Shown piece by piece: positions 7,797-15,533 of a stretch of 18,893 bases of DNA. Source of the DNA: Chloroflexota bacterium (GTDB lineage Bacteria > Chloroflexota > Dehalococcoidia > UBA1127 > JACQUN01). The DNA is taken from contig JACQUN010000093.1 of the NCBI GenBank assembly GCA_016210285.1, forward strand, positions 1 through 18,893. The letters are read 5' to 3'. Numbering within the stretch: the first letter of the stretch is position 1; each line of letters starts with the position of its first letter. The notes under the pieces were generated by a model. That model was not told the DNA's origin and made no database searches. It worked only from the letters and a program-made list of their open reading frames with translations. Made by a program: the position numbers and the translations under genes.

Positions 7797-9014
7797 GTGG
7801 ACGGGGGCAGGCTCCCGCTGCACAACGTACGGGTTGTTGACTTTGGGCAGGTGATTGCTATCCCCTTCGGCACCATGTGGATGGCCTCCATGGGCGCCGA
7901 GGTGGTCCTCATCGAAAGCCAGCGGAATCTGACCACGCGGCGCATGGGGCCGGCGAGCGGGGAGCAGATGGGTCTGAACCGCTCCGCAGGCTTCAACTGC
8001 CTCAACCGCAACAAGCTGAGCTTGAGCCTGAACCTGGCCACGCCCCAGGGGCTGGCCATCACCAAGGAGATCATCACCATCAGCGATGTGGTGGTGGACA
8101 ACTTCGCCACCGGGACCATGGAGAGGCTGGGCCTTGGGTACAGCGAGCTTCGGAAGCTTCGGCCTGACATCATCATGACGTCTCTGGGCGCCTTCGGTCG
8201 GTCCGGGCCCTGGAAGCATTTTGTGGGCCTGCACAGTGCCGCCAACGCGGGGAGCGGCCTCGGCGCCGTTACCGGCTACCCCGGCGGGCACCCTCGCATC
8301 ATGGGGTCCTTCCTTCCCGATTTCTACAACGGCACCTGGGCCGCCCTGGCGGTCCTCCAGGCCCTTTTCCACCGCGCTCGGACGGGGAGAGGCCAGTACA
8401 TTGACGAGGCCATGGCGGAAGGGATGATGACCCTTATCCCAGAAGCCATGGCTGACTACTCCCTGAACGGACGGGAGCCGCAGCGGGTGGGCAACCGGGA
8501 CAACGTGAAGGTCCCCCACGGGGTCTACCGGTGCCAGGGGGAAGATGCCTGGATCGCCATCTCGGTGTCCTCGGACGAGGAGTGGCGCGCCCTGTGCCAC
8601 GCCACCGGTTGCCCGGAGTGGCGGGAGGACCCCCGCTTTGCGGGGCCTCTGGAGCGCCACCGCCACCAGGAAGAGCTGGATGGCCTCATCACCCTGTGGA
8701 CCAGGGAGCGCACCTCAAGGGAGGCGATGGAGACCCTCCAGGGCGCAGGCGTGCCCGCAGGGCCATGCTTCACCCCCAAGGAAATCCTGGAGGACCCTCA
8801 CCTCAGGGCCAGGGATTTCATCGTCCCCATCACCCATCCGGAGGACGGGGAGCACCCGACGCCCGGCATACCCTGGAAGATCAGCACGCTTCCTCCAGCA
8901 CGCTACCGACACGCCCCCCTGTTCGGGGAGCATACGGCTTGTGTGCTGAACGAGCTGCTGGGCATGCCCGTGGAGGGGAACGAATCGCTGGTAGCTGAGC
9001 GGGTGCTATACTAG
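7797..9014 (+). CDS. Class III CoA-transferase (CaiB/BaiF family), second of a tandem pair
   Basis: A 405-aa CoA-transferase. I choose GTG 7797 because AGGGAGGT (7785-7792) lies 4 nt upstream and overlaps the TAG of the preceding gene; the longer opening from 7725 is a read-through of that gene. Family features include VRVVDFGQVIAIPFGTMWMASMGAEV near the N-terminus, TRTGRGQYIDEAM-type motif (RARTGRGQYIDEAM), and the putative catalytic Asp175 in FLPDFYNGTW. It is diverged from its neighbour, so the pair is not a recent duplication. Tandem CaiB genes are known to form heteromeric enzymes (for example BbsE/BbsF in toluene degradation and SmtA/SmtB in Chloroflexus). Whether these two pair is inference. 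The permease genes follow after 34 bp. Confidence 0.92.
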   Translation: MDGGRLPLHNVRVVDFGQVIAIPFGTMWMASMGAEVVLIESQRNLTTRRMGPASGEQMGLNRSAGFNCLNRNKLSLSLNLATPQGLAITKEIITISDVVVDNFATGTMERLGLGYSELRKLRPDIIMTSLGAFGRSGPWKHFVGLHSAANAGSGLGAVTGYPGGHPRIMGSFLPDFYNGTWAALAVLQALFHRARTGRGQYIDEAMAEGMMTLIPEAMADYSLNGREPQRVGNRDNVKVPHGVYRCQGEDAWIAISVSSDEEWRALCHATGCPEWREDPRFAGPLERHRHQEELDGLITLWTRERTSREAMETLQGAGVPAGPCFTPKEILEDPHLRARDFIVPITHPEDGEHPTPGIPWKISTLPPARYRHAPLFGEHTACVLNELLGMPVEGNESLVAERVLY

Positions 9015-9048
9015 GATTTGCCAGCCACCTGCGTGAGGAGAGGCTGCA

Positions 9049-10005
9049 ATGCATAAATACGCCATCCGCAAGCTCATCTACATGCTCCCTGTCCTGGTCC
9101 TGGTGAGCCTCATGATCTTCTCCCTGCCCCGGCTGCTGCCTGGGGACACCGTCATCAGCATGCTCGGCGAGGTGGGGACGGTGGGCCTCGGCCACACTGA
9201 CTTGGACAAGTTCCGGAAGGTCTTGGGGCTTGACAGGCCCTTTTTCGTCCAGTACGGGAGCTGGCTGTGGGGCGCGCTGCACGGCGACATGGGCAAGTCC
9301 CTCTGGAAGCCGGAGACCGTGGTGCACCGGATCCTCGACGCTCTGCCCATCAGCGCGGAGCTCATGGTCCTTTCCCTCCTCATCTCCTTTTCGGCGGGCA
9401 TCCCCCTTGGGGTGATTTCGGCGGTGCGGCGCAACTCGGTGGTGGACTACCTGGCTCGCTTCGTGTCCCTTTTCGCCATGTCGGTGCCCGTGTTCTGGAC
9501 AGGAATTGTCCTCATCTTCATCCTCTCCGTTTACTTTCACTGGCTGCCTCCCATCAGTTACGTCAGCATTTTCGAGGACCCGGTCAAGAACCTGAAGACC
9601 TTTTCCCTGCCAGCCCTGGTTCTCGGCTATATCCTTACAGCCGAGATTGCCCGGTTTACCCGCTCCTCCCTCCTGGAGGTCATCCGGCAGGACTACGTGC
9701 GCACCGCCTGGGCCAAGGGGCTCAGGGAGCGGCAGGTAATCGTCCGCCACGCTCTCAAGAACGCCCTGATCCCTGTGGTCACCCTGAGCGGAATCACTGC
9801 GGGTCGGCTGCTCGGGGGGACGGTGGTGATCGAGCACATCTTCTCCCTCCCCGGCATGGGGCGCCTGACCCTCTGGGCCATCCAGTTCCGGGACTACCCC
9901 CAGATCCAGGGGAACCTGATGTTCCTCTCCACCGTCATCATGATAGCCAATCTTCTGACTGACCTCACCTATGGCTGGCTGGACCCCCGGATCCGGTACC
10001 AGTAG
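9049..10005 (+). CDS. ABC transporter permease, DppB/OppB type
   Basis: A 318-aa inner-membrane permease with about six hydrophobic segments: one at 9-26 after the positively charged MHKYAIRK start, the core segments between about 100 and 200, and a last one near 290-305. The ATP-binding-protein contact loop (EAA motif) is at about 210-240, including DYVRTAWAKGLRERQVIVRHALKNAL. The C-terminus has the typical LTYGWLDPRIRY. The ATG at 9049 follows GAGGAGAGG. The next gene encodes the DppC-type partner 30 bp downstream. No ATPase (DppD/DppF) gene lies in the window, so energisation must come from elsewhere. The most likely binding protein is the one encoded at the front of the same block (1759-3669). 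Confidence 0.93.
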   Translation: MHKYAIRKLIYMLPVLVLVSLMIFSLPRLLPGDTVISMLGEVGTVGLGHTDLDKFRKVLGLDRPFFVQYGSWLWGALHGDMGKSLWKPETVVHRILDALPISAELMVLSLLISFSAGIPLGVISAVRRNSVVDYLARFVSLFAMSVPVFWTGIVLIFILSVYFHWLPPISYVSIFEDPVKNLKTFSLPALVLGYILTAEIARFTRSSLLEVIRQDYVRTAWAKGLRERQVIVRHALKNALIPVVTLSGITAGRLLGGTVVIEHIFSLPGMGRLTLWAIQFRDYPQIQGNLMFLSTVIMIANLLTDLTYGWLDPRIRYQ

Positions 10006-10035
10006 GGATGGGACGCAGGCGCCAGGGAGGCTCTG

Positions 10036-10944
10036 ATGCGTACACCGACCAGCAACACCGTGGAGAGCTTGGGGATGCCGCTGATGCGTCCCCGCTGGGG
10101 CCCTTTGCGGGGGCTCCTGCGGACGATGCGGAAAAACCCCGTTGGGGCGGTCAGCGGCGTAATCGTGCTGGTCTTTGTCTTTATGGCGGCCTTTCCAGGC
10201 GTGGTAGCCCCTTACAATCCGCTCCAGTACCACGCCAAGGACGCCCTTCAGCCCCCCAGCCTCCGGTACCCCCTGGGCACCGACCCCATTGGGAGGGACA
10301 TGCTCAGCCGCATGATCCACGGCAGCCGGATAGCGATGATTGTGGGGGTGGGGACGGTTTTCCTTGGCGCCGCTATAGGCAGCTTGATTGGACTGGCCGC
10401 GGGCTACTGGGGCCGCTGGCTGGACATGGCCTTGCAGTACATCATTGATGCCTTCCTCTCTATCCCCACAATCCTGCTTGCCCTGGCGTTGGTCTCCATC
10501 CTGAAGCCGGGCATCCAGAGCACCATCATCGCCATCGCCGTGACCTTGTGGCCGACCTTCGCCCGGGTGGTCCGGGCCGAGACCCTCTCAGTCAAGCAGA
10601 ACCAGTATGTGGATGCGGCCCGTGCCATAGGCGTCTCGGACCTGCGCATCATCCTGCGCCACATCTTCCCCAACTTGTTCGCCACTATTCTCGTCATGGC
10701 TACGCTGTGGGTGGGCGTGGCGGTCATCGTGGAGGCGATCCTCAGCTTCCTGGGCGTGGGCATTCAGCCCCCGGCGCCCTCCTGGGGAAGGATGCTCAGC
10801 GTGGACGGCCTCCAGTACTTTGAGATCGCTCCGTGGCTGGCGATTGTTCCCGGGCTTTTCCTCGTGGTCCTGGTTTTCTCCATCAGCCTCCTGGGGGACA
10901 CCATACGGGACATCACGGACCCCAGGCTGCGGGGAAGTGTGTAG
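10036..10944 (+). CDS. ABC transporter permease, DppC/OppC type
   Basis: A 302-aa inner-membrane permease that pairs with the DppB-type subunit upstream. The short cytoplasmic N-terminus includes the RKNPVG motif (32-37) before the first membrane segment (about 38-58). It is followed by the subfamily signature GTDPIGRDMLSRMIHGSR (81-98), the core membrane segments, and the EAA loop QYVDAARAIGVSDLRIILRH (about 190-209). It ends with the usual LGDTIRDITDPRLRG. The ATG at 10036 lies 5 nt after AGGGAGG (10024-10030). It is the last gene of the block; a palindromic repeat follows 33 bp after the stop and may mark the transcript end. Confidence 0.93.
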   Translation: MRTPTSNTVESLGMPLMRPRWGPLRGLLRTMRKNPVGAVSGVIVLVFVFMAAFPGVVAPYNPLQYHAKDALQPPSLRYPLGTDPIGRDMLSRMIHGSRIAMIVGVGTVFLGAAIGSLIGLAAGYWGRWLDMALQYIIDAFLSIPTILLALALVSILKPGIQSTIIAIAVTLWPTFARVVRAETLSVKQNQYVDAARAIGVSDLRIILRHIFPNLFATILVMATLWVGVAVIVEAILSFLGVGIQPPAPSWGRMLSVDGLQYFEIAPWLAIVPGLFLVVLVFSISLLGDTIRDITDPRLRGSV

Positions 10945-10977
10945 CAGATACCGATAGTGGAGGGAAAGAAGGTGCCC

Positions 10978-11085
10978 TGTCATCCTGAGGAGCGAAGCGA
11001 CGAGGAATCTGGGGAGGTAGGGTTTCTTTCCCCACCCCGAACCCTTCGGCCACCTCCAGCGGCCTCAGGGTGACACCGAAACCCC
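10978..11085. repeat. Palindromic intergenic repeat, copy 2 (inverted relative to copy 1)
   Basis: Matches the reverse complement of the 1449-1536 core: it begins TGTCATCCTGAGGAGCGAAG, continues CGACGAGGAATCT, has the same central GGGTTTCTTTCCCCACCCC, and ends CTCAGGGTGACA. It is 98 bp against 88 bp; the difference sits in the right arm, where about 10 extra bases precede CTCAGGG. The flank CCGAAA after TGACA is also shared with copy 1. It lies between the permease and isochorismatase-family genes. Confidence 0.75.
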
Positions 11086-11148
11086 TTGCACGGGGGCTAA
11101 GAAGCGTGGCAACAGCGCGGCGGGTCACAGAAAAGAAGGGAGGAGATC

Positions 11149-11823
11149 ATGGCTGCAAGCAATATACCCCTGAACCCCAGGGAGACCGCCCTTGTCATGG
11201 TGGATATGCAGAACGACTTCTGCCATCCGGAAGGAGCTTGTGGGCGTAACCGGGACACCTATCTGGCCAGAGGCCTGGACCCTGAGCTGGTCATGCAGGC
11301 GATCCCTGCCCAGAAGAGGTTGCTGGCCGGAGCCAGGGAGGCTGGCCTCTTCGTGGTGCACACGCAGATCGTCTGGGAACCCGTCTTCGATGACCCCCAG
11401 AGGATCCACAAGATCCGGTCAGGGACCCGCGGCGCGGCCCCCCCCACGCGGAGGGAGCCGTTCATCGTCCCCGGGAGCTGGGGCGCCGACACCCACGAGG
11501 AACTGAAGCCCACGGAGGGGGAGTACGTTCTGACGAAGCGGGGCTTCTCGGCCTTCTATGGGACAGACCTGGAGATCGTCCTGCGGCGCCGTGGGATCAA
11601 GACCCTCATCGTTGCGGGGTGCATCACCTACGCCTGTGTCCTCCATACCTGCTTCGACGCCTCTGTACGGGACTTCGACCTGGTGATGCTGTCCGACGGT
11701 GTGGCCTCCTGGGAGCCCAACCTCCAGCAGCCCACCCTCCGCATTGCGGAGCTCCTCCTGGGCGCTGTCTGCTCCATTGACGAGATTATCGAGGTGCTGC
11801 AGGGGGCAAAGGCCAGGGCCTGA
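11149..11823 (+). CDS. Isochorismatase-family cysteine hydrolase
   Basis: A 224-aa cytoplasmic alpha/beta hydrolase. The catalytic triad is visible: Asp19 (VDMQNDF), Lys130 (LTKRGFSAFYGTDL) and nucleophile Cys163 (YACVLHT), with the usual cis-peptide region AGCIT just before. This arrangement is shared by isochorismatases, nicotinamidases, N-carbamoylsarcosine amidases and biuret or ureidoacrylate hydrolases. An amidase acting on C-N bonds is more likely than true isochorismatase, since no siderophore genes are near. The ATG at 11149 follows GGGAGGAGAT. It is separated from the permease operon by 204 bp containing the repeat, and is closed by a strong terminator at 11842-11879. The link to the upstream catabolic genes is positional only. 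Confidence 0.9.
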   Translation: MAASNIPLNPRETALVMVDMQNDFCHPEGACGRNRDTYLARGLDPELVMQAIPAQKRLLAGAREAGLFVVHTQIVWEPVFDDPQRIHKIRSGTRGAAPPTRREPFIVPGSWGADTHEELKPTEGEYVLTKRGFSAFYGTDLEIVLRRRGIKTLIVAGCITYACVLHTCFDASVRDFDLVMLSDGVASWEPNLQQPTLRIAELLLGAVCSIDEIIEVLQGAKARA

Positions 11824-11841
11824 AGCCACCGGCCCGGTGAG

Positions 11842-11879
11842 AAACAGGAGGGGCGCCCAACAAGGCGCCCCTCCTGTTT
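11842..11879. terminator. Bidirectional intrinsic terminator between convergent genes
   Basis: A perfect 16-bp stem (11842-11857 with 11864-11879) encloses a 6-nt loop CAACAA; the plus-strand arm ends in GTTTT. The stem's own AAAC/GTTT ends give a short T-run on each strand. It lies 18 bp after the isochorismatase-family stop and 62 bp past the stop of the minus-strand binding-protein gene, so it can serve both. Confidence 0.85.
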
Positions 11880-11946
11880 TCTGCCCTGTTTGCTCCCCCT
11901 CGCCTTTCTTTAGAGAGGGGGGGCCAGGGGTGAGGACGCTCGTCCC

Positions 11947-13827
11947 CTACTTGTACTTGTCCCGGCTGTCCATCCAGACCCCGCCCATGCTGGCGTTGGG
12001 CTCGCCCATCTGGCGAAACATCCGGTAGCTCAGGTTCTTCACCCACGGCGCCTGAACAGCGTAGCCGTTCGAGTTGGGCAGGAACCCAAAGTAGGCCTGG
12101 TCCATCGCGCGGTTGTAGAGCTTCTGGCGGATCTCCTTGACCCTTGCAGCGTCCAGGGTCACCTTCATCTCGTCTGCCAGCTTGTCAATCTCGGGGTCGT
12201 TGATTCGGTAGTAGTTGTCGGCGCCCTTGCTGTGGAGGTAGTCATAGTACAGGGTCACCGGGTTCTGGCCCGCCGACCAGACCATCTTCAGAGGGCCGAC
12301 TTTGCCATCCTTGGGGTCGTCATAGCTGCCGCTGGTGTTCATGAAGCTCTCCGAGGTGTAGTCAATCTGCTTCGGCTTGAGCTCCATGAGGCCATTGCTG
12401 GTCCAGTCCTGGGCTACCACCTCGATCATCTGGGTCACCTGGGCAGAGTAGTTGAAGAAGACGATCTCCCCCGGCCCAAGGCCCTTGGAGTAGCCGAGCC
12501 GCGCCAGCTCCGCCTTGGCCTTCTGCGGGTTGAAGGCGTACCAGGGCCACTGCTTCACGATGTCCGCGAAGGCAGGGGGCCGGTCAAAGGTGCCTACCCA
12601 GGTCAGGGATGTCGCGATAACCCCCTGATTCAGGAACGTGCTGGCCAAGATGCCCTCACGGTTGATCCCCATGCTGAGGGCCCGCCGCAACTCCACGTTG
12701 TCAAAGGGCGGACAGGTGTTGCACCACTGGATATTCCAGGTGTTCTCCACGGGGAGAACCTGGAGAATCCTGGTCTTCGGGTTCGTGGCAAGCAGCTTGT
12801 CAGCCTCTTCCAGGGTGCTGAGAATCCCAAACGGGACGTCAAGCTGCCCCGCCCGGTAAGCGGCCGTCCTGGCGGCCCGGTCGGGAATGACCCGCTCTAT
12901 GAACCCATCCAGGTAGGGGAGAGGCTTGCCGTCCTCACCATTCTTCCAGTAGTCGGGGTTCTTCTTGGACTCAAAGACCTCCTGCTCTATGTGCTTGGTC
13001 ATGATGAAGGGGCCGGTGCCTATAAGCGTCCCCTTGAAGTCCCCGTCCCGGTCGAACACTTCGCGAGGGAGGATGAACATGCCCTTGAAGCCCGCGTTCA
13101 GCAGGAACCATGCGCTGGGCACCTTCAGCCTGATGACCACGGTGTACTTGTCGGGCGTCTCTATGGAGCTAACATCCTGAAGCTGTGATTGCAGCAGGCT
13201 GGGAAGCTTCATGTAGTAGTCAAAGCTGAACTTGACGTCAGCCGAGGTCATCTCCCGCCCGTTCACCGGGGGCACGTTCTGGAACTTGACCCCCTGTTCC
13301 AGGCGGAAGGTCCAGGTCTTCATGTCAGCAGAGATCTCCCAGGTCTTGGCCAGACCGGGTGTGTAGTACTCCTCGTAGGAGACCTGGCCTGACTCTCGCT
13401 TGAGATAGACCAGCCGCTCCTGGACCGTCTCGGCTTTGCCCACGTAGCCCGTGCCAGACCCCACCGCAAAGACGGGGTCCCAGTTGGGGGCGGTCCAGGG
13501 CAGGCCATGGACCAGCACCCCTCCCCGGACGATGTCTTTGGCAGCCCAGTCCTTTGCCGGGGTGGAGGGGTACTTGAGCGTGGGGTCGTCGTAGGGTTGG
13601 CTCAGGGCGGTGTACTTGGTGCCGGGGGCCATCCTGATCAGGACGGGCGTCGGCACCCCTGGCGCCGCAGGCGCAGCCGGAGGCGGCGTAGTCGCCTGGA
13701 CCTGAGGCGCAGGGACAGGTGCTTTGGTGGGCACCGGCGTTGGCGCTGGTGTGGCGGCGCGGCAGCCCAGGAGCAGCAAGACCAGACCCACGGTCAGGCC
13801 CAAAAGAAGCAGGTTCCTTCCCTTCAC
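11947..13827 (-). CDS. ABC transporter solute-binding lipoprotein, family 5, second paralogue
   Basis: A 626-aa secreted lipoprotein. The GTG start (13827-13825) follows AAGGAGGAT on the minus strand. The signal peptide is MKGRN plus a Leu-rich core with lipobox LLGC (Cys22), followed by a Pro/Ala/Thr/Val linker (about 23-62). The SBP_bac_5 domain has NGREMTSADVKFSFDYYM, GTGPFIMTKH and PDYWKNGEDGKPLPYLDG. Residues following the linker (LKYPSTPAKDWAAKDIVRGG) match the other lipoprotein (LKFAAVPPKDWKVSDIRRGG), a pre-domain segment shared by the two paralogues. No permease genes adjoin it, so it is an orphan binding protein that may share the permeases at 9049-10944. It has its own promoter at 13950-13978 in the divergent region. 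Confidence 0.92.
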   Translation of the reverse strand: MKGRNLLLLGLTVGLVLLLLGCRAATPAPTPVPTKAPVPAPQVQATTPPPAAPAAPGVPTPVLIRMAPGTKYTALSQPYDDPTLKYPSTPAKDWAAKDIVRGGVLVHGLPWTAPNWDPVFAVGSGTGYVGKAETVQERLVYLKRESGQVSYEEYYTPGLAKTWEISADMKTWTFRLEQGVKFQNVPPVNGREMTSADVKFSFDYYMKLPSLLQSQLQDVSSIETPDKYTVVIRLKVPSAWFLLNAGFKGMFILPREVFDRDGDFKGTLIGTGPFIMTKHIEQEVFESKKNPDYWKNGEDGKPLPYLDGFIERVIPDRAARTAAYRAGQLDVPFGILSTLEEADKLLATNPKTRILQVLPVENTWNIQWCNTCPPFDNVELRRALSMGINREGILASTFLNQGVIATSLTWVGTFDRPPAFADIVKQWPWYAFNPQKAKAELARLGYSKGLGPGEIVFFNYSAQVTQMIEVVAQDWTSNGLMELKPKQIDYTSESFMNTSGSYDDPKDGKVGPLKMVWSAGQNPVTLYYDYLHSKGADNYYRINDPEIDKLADEMKVTLDAARVKEIRQKLYNRAMDQAYFGFLPNSNGYAVQAPWVKNLSYRMFRQMGEPNASMGGVWMDSRDKYK

Positions 13828-13949
13828 GGCATCCTCCTTCTAAGCTTCAGCACAAGGACACCAATCGAAACAGCCACCCCCCTCGATCCAGGACACGGGT
13901 CTGGCGGCGAGGTGGCCGCGCCAAGTTTGGGGCGAATTGGAATAAAGGA

Positions 13950-13978
13950 AGTGTAGGGCTCTCGCCACCTGTTGTCAA
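13950..13978 (-). promoter_or_regulatory. Sigma70-type promoter for the minus-strand solute-binding gene
   Basis: Read on the minus strand: TTGACA (13978-13973), a 17-bp spacer, TACACT (13955-13950). Transcription should start near 13943, with a leader of about 115 nt. Hexamers and spacing equal those in front of the first binding-protein gene. A GCCACC half-site lies inside the spacer (13964-13969). Confidence 0.6.
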
Positions 13979-14006
13979 GTAGGGGCGAAGGGCGATCCCT
14001 CCCCTG

Positions 14007-14018
14007 GCCACCGGTGGC
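14007..14018. promoter_or_regulatory. 12-bp perfect palindrome between divergent promoters (candidate operator)
   Basis: GCCACCGGTGGC sits 28 bp upstream of the minus-strand -35 (13973-13978) and 35 bp upstream of the plus-strand -35 (14054-14059). Further half-sites occur at 13873-13878, 13911-13916, 13964-13969 and 14185-14190. No regulator gene is present in the window, so function is inference. Confidence 0.35.
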
Positions 14019-14053
14019 TGAGGACAGGGGCGACGTGAAAGCAGAGCCCGCTG

Positions 14054-14082
14054 TTGACAGGGCCAGCGGTGAGTGCTAGCGT
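14054..14082 (+). promoter_or_regulatory. Candidate extended -10 promoter for the third CoA-transferase
   Basis: Perfect TTGACA (14054-14059), 17-bp spacer ending TGC (extended -10 element), then TAGCGT (14077-14082), a 3/6 match. Transcription from here would cross the transporter fragment at 14120-14263 before reaching the CoA-transferase gene. Confidence 0.4.
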
Positions 14083-14119
14083 AGGCCCACCCTGGGGACG
14101 GCGAGGGTGTCCTGTAGAT

Positions 14120-14263
14120 GTGAAAAGCGGAGCCATCCTGGCGCGCACCGCGCCCCGCTTTCTCTATGGCTATGTCGCTGTGCTGGTGGCCTTCCTAACA
14201 CCAGTGAGCGCCTGCCTGGGCTGGGGCCGCACAACGTTGACCAGCGCCATGGTGCTCAGCTAG
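14120..14263 (+). pseudogene. Decayed N-terminal fragment of a major facilitator superfamily transporter
   Basis: A 47-codon frame from GTG 14120 to TAG 14261. It contains PRFLYGYVAVLVAFLTPVSAC, resembling the first membrane helix of OFA-type MFS transporters (pattern FYGWxIVAxAFL), then LGWGRTTLTSAMVLS, which resembles the GWSRxxLSxAxSL segment leading into helix 2. The periplasmic loop normally between them appears deleted and nothing continues beyond the stop. The TAG overlaps the AGGGGGT SD of the CoA-transferase. It could instead be a translated leader peptide with one membrane helix; its own SD is weak. Confidence 0.4.
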
Positions 14264-14273
14264 GGGGTCTGCG

Positions 14274-15473
14274 ATGAGCCTTCCCCTCACCGGCATCAAT
14301 GTCCTGGAGATGGCCCAGGTCTATGCTGGGCCCGCTGCTGCAATGCACCTGGCCGACCAGGGGGCCGAGGTGATCAAGGTGGAGCCGCCCGGGGGTGACA
14401 ACTGCCGCCAGCTCTACCTGACCCCCAAGCTCGTTGGAACGACCCTGAGCAAGCCATTCCTCTATGTCAACCGCAACAAGCGCGGCATCGTGCTGGACCT
14501 CACCACCCAGGGAGGGCGCCAGGTCTTCTCCCGGCTGGCTCGGTGGGCGGACGTCTTCATCCACAATCAGCGCCCGGCGGCAGCCGCCCGCCTGGGGATT
14601 GACTATCCCACCCTGGCAGCCCTCAATCCCCGCCTCGTCCATGCCCATATCACCGCCTATGGCGACCGGGGCACAGATGTTGACAAACCGGGCTACGACC
14701 TGGTGTTGCAGGCGCAGGCAGGTATCCTGGCAACCCGCCACTATCCTGACGGCACCCCCGTGACCCATAGCGTCATGGTCTCGGACATGTCCTGTGGCAT
14801 GATGCTGGCGTACACCATCATGCTCGCGCTCTGGCAGCGTCAGGCGACCGGGAGAGGCCAGGCAGTGCACTGCTCCCTGCTGGGGCAGGCCCTGGCCATG
14901 CAGGGGCAACAGATGGTGCGGATTCAGGATGACTCCACCCCCATCCCTGGAAGCATGCCCAGCGCCACCTCTTCACCCTATCGGTGCGCTGACGACCGGT
15001 GGCTGATCCCGGTGGTTCTCACCACCCCCCAGTGGAAGGGGCTGTGCCGTGTCCTGGGACTGGAGCACCTGGGGGATGACCCGGCCTTCGCCACCAACCT
15101 GGGGCGTGAGCAGCACGCGCTTCGGCTGCACCCGGTGTTCGAGGCCGTCTTTGCCACTCAGCCGCGGGCTCACTGGCTGCCTTTGCTGGAGCAGGCTGGG
15201 GTGCCATGTGCCGCCGTCGTCACGCGAGAGGAGGCGATGGACAACCCGCAGGTCCTTGCCAACGAGATGGTCATCAGCACAACCCATCCTGCGCTGGGCG
15301 GTGTCCAGATGATGGGCTGGTCCTATCGTCTGGGCGACCCGGACGAGGGGCACCGTGTGCGGCGGCAGGCGCCACTCCTGGGCCAGCATACCAGCGAGAT
15401 CCTCCAGGAACGGGGGTACAGTGCCGAGGAGATCGCTCATCTCAGGGCGGAGGGGGCCGTCCAGGGTCAATGA
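14274..15473 (+). CDS. Class III CoA-transferase (CaiB/BaiF family), third copy
   Basis: A 399-aa CoA-transferase from ATG 14274, preceded by AGGGGGT overlapping the stop of the upstream fragment. Family features are INVLEMAQVYAGPAAAMHLADQGAEVIKVEPPGGDN at the N-terminus (two adjoining motifs), catalytic Asp171 in VSDMSCGMM, TGRGQAVHCSLL, and the C-terminal LLGQHTSEILQERGYSAEEI. The sequence differs from both copies at 6569-9014, so it probably has its own acid substrate. It stands alone: its promoter candidate lies in the divergent region and a MITE-like element follows 60 bp after the stop. The next enzyme gene is a thiamine-diphosphate enzyme beyond a tRNA; a functional link resembling the formyl-CoA transferase/oxalyl-CoA decarboxylase pair is possible but not shown. 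Confidence 0.92.
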   Translation: MSLPLTGINVLEMAQVYAGPAAAMHLADQGAEVIKVEPPGGDNCRQLYLTPKLVGTTLSKPFLYVNRNKRGIVLDLTTQGGRQVFSRLARWADVFIHNQRPAAAARLGIDYPTLAALNPRLVHAHITAYGDRGTDVDKPGYDLVLQAQAGILATRHYPDGTPVTHSVMVSDMSCGMMLAYTIMLALWQRQATGRGQAVHCSLLGQALAMQGQQMVRIQDDSTPIPGSMPSATSSPYRCADDRWLIPVVLTTPQWKGLCRVLGLEHLGDDPAFATNLGREQHALRLHPVFEAVFATQPRAHWLPLLEQAGVPCAAVVTREEAMDNPQVLANEMVISTTHPALGGVQMMGWSYRLGDPDEGHRVRRQAPLLGQHTSEILQERGYSAEEIAHLRAEGAVQGQ

Positions 15474-15533
15474 GTGTCGAGTGCCTGAAGCAAGAACAGG
15501 ACGAGGGCAGCGGAGAATCAACCGCTCCCACTT

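Noticed and set aside
8881..10320. 479-codon minus-strand open frame opposite the permease genes
   Set aside because: Low-complexity charged product with no domain; the opposite strand encodes a clear DppB permease.
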